NCBI RefSeq assembly: GCF_012927185.1 | Contig: NZ_JABBGB010000004.1 | Coordinates: 1-64,000 of the forward strand | Direction: 5' to 3' | Length of the DNA stretch: 64,000 nt | Source: Pseudoflavitalea sp. G-6-1-2 | GTDB lineage: Bacteria > Bacteroidota > Bacteroidia > Chitinophagales > Chitinophagaceae | Shown: positions 59,501-64,000 of the stretch, piece by piece | How the letters are laid out: each line of letters opens with the position of its first letter | How positions within the stretch are numbered: the stretch's first letter is position 1 | Notes under the pieces: model-generated | Database searches by the model: none | What the model was told of the DNA's origin: nothing | What the model saw: only the letters and a program-made list of their open reading frames with translations | Made by a program: the position numbers and the translations under genes

Positions 59501-60893
59501 GTGTGAGAATGGGGAAATAAACTATGAGGATGATGATCTGTCCGAATGCGGCGGCATTCATCATTTTGCGGGAGGCGTTGCTTACCTGCTCATCCATTTG
59601 CAGCTGATCGAGCCGCTTCGCGCGGCTTAGCCCCAGCTGATGGATGGTTGCTTCCACAATGATCACCGCTCCGTCTACGATCAATCCGAAGTCCAGCGCT
59701 CCGAGGCTCATCAGGTTGCCGCTCACTCCGAAGAGATTCATCAGGCTTACGGCAAAGAGCATGGCCAATGGAATTACGGAGGCTACGATCAGTCCGCCAC
59801 GAAGATTGCCGAGCAATATCACCAGTACAAAAATCACGATCAGCGCGCCTTCGATGAGGTTGGTGCTAACGGTTTTGATGGCGCTGTCTACCAGTTTGGT
59901 TCTGTCGAGAAAAGGTTCAACGATGATGCCTTCGGGTAAAGTTTTTTCGATCTGCGCCATGCGTTCTTTCACGCGGCGGATAACTGCGGAGGAGTTTTCT
60001 CCTTTGAGCATCATCACCACCGCTCCGGTAACTTCACCTTCGTTGTTGCGGGTCATGGCGCCATAGCGGATGGCAGAGCCTATCTGTACGGTTCCTACGT
60101 TGCGGATGAGTACGGGTACGTTGCCGGATGTGTTCTTCACCACAATATTTCCGATGTCTTCCATACTGCCGATGAGGCCCACACTTCTTACAAACCAGGC
60201 ATTGGGATTTTTATCGATATAGGCGCCGCCGGTATTCTGGTTGTTCTTTGCGAGTGCATCGAATACTTCGGCGATGCTGATGTTCATGCTGCGCAGCTTT
60301 TCGGGGTTCAGCGCTACTTCGTATTGTTTGAGGTAACCACCGAAACTGGCAACATCGGCTACGCCTTCCACACCGAGCATCTGACGGCGGACGATCCAGT
60401 CCTGAATGGTGCGGAGATCCATGGCGGAATACTTTTGCTCGTATCCTTTTTTGGTATGGATCACATATTGAAAAATCTCTCCGAGGCCGGTAGTGAGCGG
60501 GGCCAGTTCGGGAGCGCCCATGCCGGATGGGATCTTATCGTTTACGCTGGTGAGCCGCTCGTTCACCTGCTGGCGGGCCCAGTAAATATCGATGTCTTCT
60601 TTGAAAACGATGGTCACTACGCTCAATCCAAAACGGGAGAATGAGCGTATCTCTTCAATACCGGGTACGGTGGCCATTGTCTGCTCAACGGGGAAGGTCA
60701 CAAAACGTTCGATGTCCTCCGCTCCATTGGAGGGTGATACAGTGATCACCTGCACCTGGTTATTGGTAATATCGGGCACTGCGTCGATAGGCAGGCGGGT
60801 AAAAGAGTATACCCCCCAGCCTATCAGCATCAATGTAAATAATGCAACGATCAGTTTATTGCTGATGGAAAATTGAATGATCCTGTTTAGCAT
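56529..60893 (-). CDS. CusA/CzcA-type RND metal pump fused to a TolC-family channel
   Basis: A 1454-residue fusion. Residues 1-1035 are a CusA/CzcA pump with twelve membrane helices; the transmembrane motif ALDFGLIVDGAVIIVE matches the DFG-VDGA-VE type of divalent-cation (Zn/Co/Cd/Ni) pumps. At about 1040-1070 a hydrophobic segment resembling a signal peptide (ATTVIALLVFGPAMSAHAQ) leads into a TolC-family outer-membrane factor (ITLQQAVDMAVKQHPGMQ, LEQSTAQTRLNEN, RAFQAGEISYVEYLQALQ). Such fusions are known in Bacteroidota. Whether the chain is cleaved at AHAQ is unknown. It is the main gene of the operon. Confidence 0.94.
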   Translation of the reverse strand: MLNRIIQFSISNKLIVALFTLMLIGWGVYSFTRLPIDAVPDITNNQVQVITVSPSNGAEDIERFVTFPVEQTMATVPGIEEIRSFSRFGLSVVTIVFKEDIDIYWARQQVNERLTSVNDKIPSGMGAPELAPLTTGLGEIFQYVIHTKKGYEQKYSAMDLRTIQDWIVRRQMLGVEGVADVASFGGYLKQYEVALNPEKLRSMNISIAEVFDALAKNNQNTGGAYIDKNPNAWFVRSVGLIGSMEDIGNIVVKNTSGNVPVLIRNVGTVQIGSAIRYGAMTRNNEGEVTGAVVMMLKGENSSAVIRRVKERMAQIEKTLPEGIIVEPFLDRTKLVDSAIKTVSTNLIEGALIVIFVLVILLGNLRGGLIVASVIPLAMLFAVSLMNLFGVSGNLMSLGALDFGLIVDGAVIIVEATIHQLGLSRAKRLDQLQMDEQVSNASRKMMNAAAFGQIIILIVYFPILTLTGIEGKMFRPMAQTVSFAIIGALILSLTYVPMMSALFLSKKISHKKTISDRIMSLVQRVYEPMLRGALRAKAITISAAVVLLVASVWLFSRMGSEFIPTLGEGDFAVETRVLTGSSLSKTVDAAGKSADVLLKNFPEVKQVVGKIGSSEIPTDPMPVELCDLIVVLKDRKEWVSANTREELAAKMQAELEKNIPGVTYGFQQPIQMRFNELMSGARQDVVVKIFGEDLDQLGDYARRIGKIAGTIDGAVDVYVEQATGLPQVIVKFKRDKIAQFGLDIETVNQVIRAGFAGDAAGQVFENERRFDLVVRLDKSNRQTVEDLRTLYVTAPNGNQIPLEQLADVEIRSGSNQIQREDARRRIMVGFNVRGKDVATVVADIKKRIEKEIKFSPGYYAAYGGTFENLQEARQRLAIAVPVALLLILFLLYFAFGSLKYGLLIFTAIPLSAIGGIVALWLRDMPFSISAGVGFIALFGVAVLNGIVLIAEFNRLKKEGMDNLTKIVITGTRIRLRPVIMTATVASLGFIPMALSGGSGAEVQRPLATVVIGGLVTATLLTLLVLPCLYMIFEKIGGGGKKLATATTVIALLVFGPAMSAHAQSANPITLQQAVDMAVKQHPGMQSSKLMIERERVLRGTSTELGKTNISGQYGQANTVKWDNHFSLTQEIPNPGLYSKQKQLADAKIKSSELNLAVTKQELVMQVKAAWYQLAWLQSVKYLLQRQDTLFRNFLKAAELRYKTGETRMLEQSTAQTRLNENSNQIQRNEADIQIAQTNLQRLLNTSEAVTVAAEGIQKIDGVAAPAASLPADHPLTAFLQQEIKVNEQLVRVEKAKAGPDFSIGYFNQSIYGFQNVGDGEKFYDRNKRFQGVTASVAFPLFNKPFSSRIKAAKVDQQIAESNLELARNNLNGQYREAVQQYEKEKKNLLYYESSALPNVELMLKQAQRAFQAGEISYVEYLQALQTGSEIRMNYLQAIRDMNLSVVTLEYFQPTK

Positions 60894-60999
60894 AATTCCT
60901 CAGGTAAAAACGGGTAGAATAAAATATACCATAATGATCAGCACAGGGGTACGTGCATGATCAGGCAATGGTGTTACAATAAAAGAAAGGGATGTTGGA

Positions 61000-61299
61000 T
61001 CAGCCTAATTGCGGGGGTTGCCATACGGGAATGGAAACTTCCAGCACTTCATCCGTATATGGTGTAGCGTTATGCGCTGTATGAGTAGTGGGGGGAATGA
61101 TCAGCTCCGGCACTTCGTGCGAAATGGAGGTGATGGCGCAGCAGCTGCAGTGGCAGAAGGGCGAACAGTACTCTTCGTGAGCATGCTCATCGGGCTGCTG
61201 AACGATTGTTAGCGACCTCGACGGACGATGCGTGTCTGAGCAGGGAACAAATCCCAGCACAATCACCAGCATAGCTATGAGGTATCCGATCAGGCGCAT
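61000..61299 (-). CDS. Small Cys/His-rich secreted protein, DUF6660-like
   Basis: A 99-residue exported protein with signal peptide (MRLIGYLIAMLVIVLGFVPCSD). The mature part has DEHAHEEYCSPFCHCSCC, a dense Cys/His cluster likely to bind metal. It resembles small Bacteroidota proteins that I recall as DUF6660, often found before CusA-type genes. First gene of the operon, 106 nt before the RND fusion. Confidence 0.8.
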   Translation of the reverse strand: MRLIGYLIAMLVIVLGFVPCSDTHRPSRSLTIVQQPDEHAHEEYCSPFCHCSCCAITSISHEVPELIIPPTTHTAHNATPYTDEVLEVSIPVWQPPQLG

Positions 61300-61303
61300 G
61301 TTG

Positions 61304-61340
61304 CAAAAGTAATAGGTTTGGCCGGCATTGGGTTATAACC
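61304..61340 (-). promoter_or_regulatory. Promoter and palindrome of the metal operon
   Basis: Minus-strand TACTTTTG (61311-61304) ends 4 nt before the ATG at 61299. About 20 nt upstream lies the perfect 10-bp palindrome GGTTATAACC (61331-61340), at the -33 position, where a metal-sensing regulator could bind. Confidence 0.5.
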
Positions 61341-61627
61341 GGTCCGCTAAAATATCCCGCCTGTTGCAAAAACCCAAAACTGTTTGACCAATGCCTCCGG
61401 ATTCCATGTTTAGGAGGCTGTTTACGTTGATGATCAGGTTAAGAGGGGATTAAATCTAATGCGACCCTGCCGCTGATCCAGAAAAAAATTACAAAATCTA
61501 GTGACGTTCAATACCTTTGCCGTACCCCTTTCTCATTCTGAAGCTACTTTGCGAATCATCCACTCATCGGCTGCCCCCTCCGCATGACTGGAACAGGAAT
61601 GTCTTTCTTTGTTCACGTAATAGATAA
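61341..61627 (+). other. Intergenic region between two efflux operons
   Basis: With 61300-61340 this makes a 328-nt divergent region. TACCTTTG at 61512-61519 is a good -7 element for the plus-strand TolC operon, about 110 nt before its start; the -33 is poor. No gene seen. Confidence 0.5.
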
Positions 61628-62980
61628 ATGCGCTTTATGACAAAGTTGAATGCCATGGCTCAACACAAATGGAAAGTTATCATTCTGTCCTTTCTGATCT
61701 TACCACAATGGCTGCAGGCGCAGAGGCCTGCCGGTGATAGTCTTCTCGCAGAAGCTACACTCGATAATGTGATCCGTTATGCCATCAAAAACCAACCGGC
61801 CATTCAGAAAGCCCTCCTCAACGAGAGCATCACTGAAACAACCATAAAAAGCAAACTGGCCGACTGGTATCCTCAATTGAATTTCGCTTACAACCTGCAG
61901 CACAACTTCAAAGTGCAAACTGCAGTGATCGGCGGCAATCCTGTGAAACTGGGTGTGGACAATACTTCCAACCTTCAGTTCACTGCTACGCAGAACCTCT
62001 TCAACAGAGATGCGTTGCTGGCCAGCCAGACTGCAGGTGATGTAAGAAAGTTTGCGAAACAGAATACCGGCGCCAGCAAAATAGAGGTGGCTGCCAATGT
62101 TTCAAAAGCGTTCTACGATGTACTCGCCACCAAACAACAAATTAAGGTAACGGGCGAAGACATCACGCGACTGGAGCGCAGCCTCAAAGATGCCTTCCAT
62201 GGCTATCAGGCAGGCGTAACCGATAAAACAGATTACAAGCGCGCCACTATCGCACTCAACAATACCAAAGCGCTTTTCCAGACAAATAACGAATTGCTGA
62301 AGGCCAAGATCGAATACCTGAAAGCGTTGATGGGATATCCTGTGAACGAAACGCTGAACATCAAGTACGATACCCTTCAGATGGAAAGTGAAGTTGTGCT
62401 CGATACCCTGCAGGCTGCCAACTACGGAGGCCGTATCGAATACCAGTTGCTCGAAACGCAGTACAAACTGCAACAGGCAAACCTGAAATACAACAAATGG
62501 AGTTTCATCCCTAACGTAGCTGCCAATGGCGCTTACAATTTCAATTTCCAGAACGATGAATTCAGCAAGCTCTACAACAAGAACTATCCCAATGCATTTG
62601 CAGCGCTCTCTGTAACCGTTCCGATTTTTCAGGGAGGAAAGAGAATTCAGAATATCCGTGCCGCTGAATTTCAGATGCAGCAGATCGAATGGGATATGCT
62701 GAGCCTGAAGAACAATATCAATGCAGAGTACTCGCAATCGCTTGCAGCATATAAAAGCAATCTCGCCAGCTATCTGGCGCTGAAAGAGAACCTGGGCCTG
62801 GCGCAGGAAGTATATGATGTGATCAATCTCCAGTATCGCTCCGGTGTGAAAACCTATCTGGAAGTGATCACTGCAGAAACAGATCTCCGGTCGGCACGCA
62901 TCAATTATTACAATGCATTATACCAGTTGCTGTCGGCCAAGATAGATGTACAAAAAGCATTGGGACAGCTCAATTACTAA
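61628..62980 (+). CDS. TolC-family outer-membrane efflux protein
   Basis: A 450-residue trimeric outer-membrane channel subunit. A signal peptide ends PQWLQAQ; starts at 61628, 61637 and 61655 are all possible, the last giving the tightest signal. Two OEP repeats are visible (LDNVIRYAIKNQPAIQKALLNESI, and the second half ending YLEVITAETDLRSARINYYNALYQLLSAKIDVQKALG). It is first in an operon with the adaptor 43 nt downstream. The inner-membrane pump is presumably beyond the window. Confidence 0.93.
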   Translation: MRFMTKLNAMAQHKWKVIILSFLILPQWLQAQRPAGDSLLAEATLDNVIRYAIKNQPAIQKALLNESITETTIKSKLADWYPQLNFAYNLQHNFKVQTAVIGGNPVKLGVDNTSNLQFTATQNLFNRDALLASQTAGDVRKFAKQNTGASKIEVAANVSKAFYDVLATKQQIKVTGEDITRLERSLKDAFHGYQAGVTDKTDYKRATIALNNTKALFQTNNELLKAKIEYLKALMGYPVNETLNIKYDTLQMESEVVLDTLQAANYGGRIEYQLLETQYKLQQANLKYNKWSFIPNVAANGAYNFNFQNDEFSKLYNKNYPNAFAALSVTVPIFQGGKRIQNIRAAEFQMQQIEWDMLSLKNNINAEYSQSLAAYKSNLASYLALKENLGLAQEVYDVINLQYRSGVKTYLEVITAETDLRSARINYYNALYQLLSAKIDVQKALGQLNY

Positions 62981-63023
62981 GACGAGACGAAAATTCATTC
63001 AAACACAAACACACACTTTCTAT

Positions 63024-64000
63024 ATGTTGATCCGACAAATTCAGCAATACGTAGGAATCAGTTGTCTGGTAATCATTGCTGCCTGTGGCGGCAATAAACA
63101 GCAGCAACCCGGAGGAATGCCACAAGGGCCCCAGGCTGTGAACGTAACTACATTCCAGGTAGAAGCTACCAGCGCCAGCTACAACGATCTTTATCCTGCC
63201 ACTATCAATGCACTGGAGCAGACGGAGATCCGTCCGCAGGTGAATGGATACATAACAGGCATATTCTTCAAAGATGGCCAGCGCGTTTCAAAAGGACAAA
63301 AACTCTACAGCATCGACCAGCAGGCATATGAGGCAACTTATCAGCAGGCGCAGGCCAATGTTGCCGTACAGGAAGCCAATCTTGTGAAAGCACAGAAAGA
63401 TGCCAACCGCTTTCATGAGCTGGACAAATACGACGCCATTGCCAAGCAACAGGTAGACAATGCAGATGCAGCGCTCGAAGCCGCCAAAAGGCAGGTGGAA
63501 GCAGCCCGCGCCAATGTACGCGCAGTGCAAACCAATGTGCGTTACACCACACTGCTGGCGCCATTCAACGGCACCATCGGCATCTCACTGGTGAAAGTAG
63601 GAACGCCGGTATATGCAGGACAAACCATCCTCAATACCATTTCTTCCAACGATCCCATTGCTGTTGACTTTCCGGTTGATCAAAGCAGCATCTATCAGTT
63701 CACCAAAATGCAGCAGGAAGGCAGCAAAGCGGGCGACACAACATTCAGACTCGCATTCGGGCAGGACATCTATCCTTTCAACGGAAAGATCAGCCTCATC
63801 GATCGCGCTGTTGATCCGCAGACAGGTTCCATCAAAGTGAGACTGGTATTCCCCAATCCGAAAGACATGCTGAAACCCGGAATGACAGGCACGCTCCGCG
63901 TAAACCGCACCAACAGCGATGCCGTAGTGATTCCGCATAAAGCTATCACAGAACAGCTCGGTGAATTCTTCGTATACGTAGTGAATGGAGATAAGGTAAG
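63024..64000 (+). CDS. RND efflux periplasmic adaptor, AcrA-like (cut by window end)
   Basis: At least 325 residues, no stop before the window edge. Lipoprotein signal with lipobox AAC (CLVIIAACGG). The AcrA pattern is clear: IRPQVNGYITGIFFKDGQRVSKGQKLYSID, coiled coil with ANVAVQEANLVKAQKD and QVDNADAALEAAKRQVEAA, then TLLAPFNGTIGISLVKVG and LIDRAVDPQTGSIKVRLVF, PGMTGTLRVNR. Unlike the CzcB-like protein it has no metal-rich segment, so drugs or solvents are more likely substrates. Partner of the preceding TolC gene. Confidence 0.93.
   Translation, partial: MLIRQIQQYVGISCLVIIAACGGNKQQQPGGMPQGPQAVNVTTFQVEATSASYNDLYPATINALEQTEIRPQVNGYITGIFFKDGQRVSKGQKLYSIDQQAYEATYQQAQANVAVQEANLVKAQKDANRFHELDKYDAIAKQQVDNADAALEAAKRQVEAARANVRAVQTNVRYTTLLAPFNGTIGISLVKVGTPVYAGQTILNTISSNDPIAVDFPVDQSSIYQFTKMQQEGSKAGDTTFRLAFGQDIYPFNGKISLIDRAVDPQTGSIKVRLVFPNPKDMLKPGMTGTLRVNRTNSDAVVIPHKAITEQLGEFFVYVVNGDKV

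Overview
The window looks like chromosome of a Bacteroidota bacterium, most probably family Chitinophagaceae. The evidence is the recurrent TTTG-N19/20-TAnnTTTG promoter pattern, weak Shine-Dalgarno signals, signal peptides ending in AQ, and lineage-typical families (DUF4476, DUF6728-like, DUF6660-like, outer-membrane beta-barrel proteins with a carboxypeptidase-like plug, LytTR regulators, CusA-TolC fusions). Species assignment is inference; no database was searched.

Layout. 1-776: five tandem minus-strand promoters with boxA-like motifs, resembling an rRNA operon leader that fires off the left edge. 777-12171: housekeeping and envelope genes (truA, a DUF4476 protein, an M1 aminopeptidase, a lemA/TPM-domain cluster, a sugar dehydrogenase, pgk, gap). 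12384-15300: two identical tRNA-Glu(UUC) genes flanking a lipid acyltransferase and a fatty-acid desaturase.

15287-24901: a 9.6-kb integrative element in the second tRNA-Glu, bounded by a 17-bp direct repeat of the tRNA 3' end. It carries a large serine recombinase whose last codons lie inside the tRNA, unknown small genes, two strongly structured non-coding stretches, an XRE regulator, a single-chain SIR2-APAZ-Argonaute protein (SPARSA-type NAD-depleting defence) and an unfamiliar membrane/coiled-coil/zinc-ribbon/winged-helix protein. This is the main accessory region. Just outside it lie a deletion scar joining truncated DoxX and HxlR genes and a stand-alone DUF3883 putative nuclease.

26381-52346: GNAT and SGNH enzymes; a hybrid histidine kinase, Hpt and LytTR phosphorelay; a probable structured small RNA at 32390-32496; an MBL/beta-CASP nuclease; a thioredoxin-like protein; a papain-like protease; lysA; scpB with a very acidic tail; atpG; surE; lpxB; a truncated haemoglobin; a ClC transporter; rpiA; a MocR-type regulator; an XRE regulator; a sigma-70 region-2-only protein; and a large outer-membrane protein.

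52587-61299: a minus-strand heavy-metal resistance operon (DUF6660-like small protein, CusA/CzcA-TolC fusion, membrane-fusion adaptor, P1B-4 ATPase, DUF4440 protein). 61628-64000: a second, plus-strand efflux operon (TolC, then an AcrA-like adaptor cut by the window end). The metal operon should move divalent cations from the cytoplasm (ATPase) and periplasm (RND pump) to the outside. The island genes would act together as an abortive-infection defence module if the Argonaute protein is functional.
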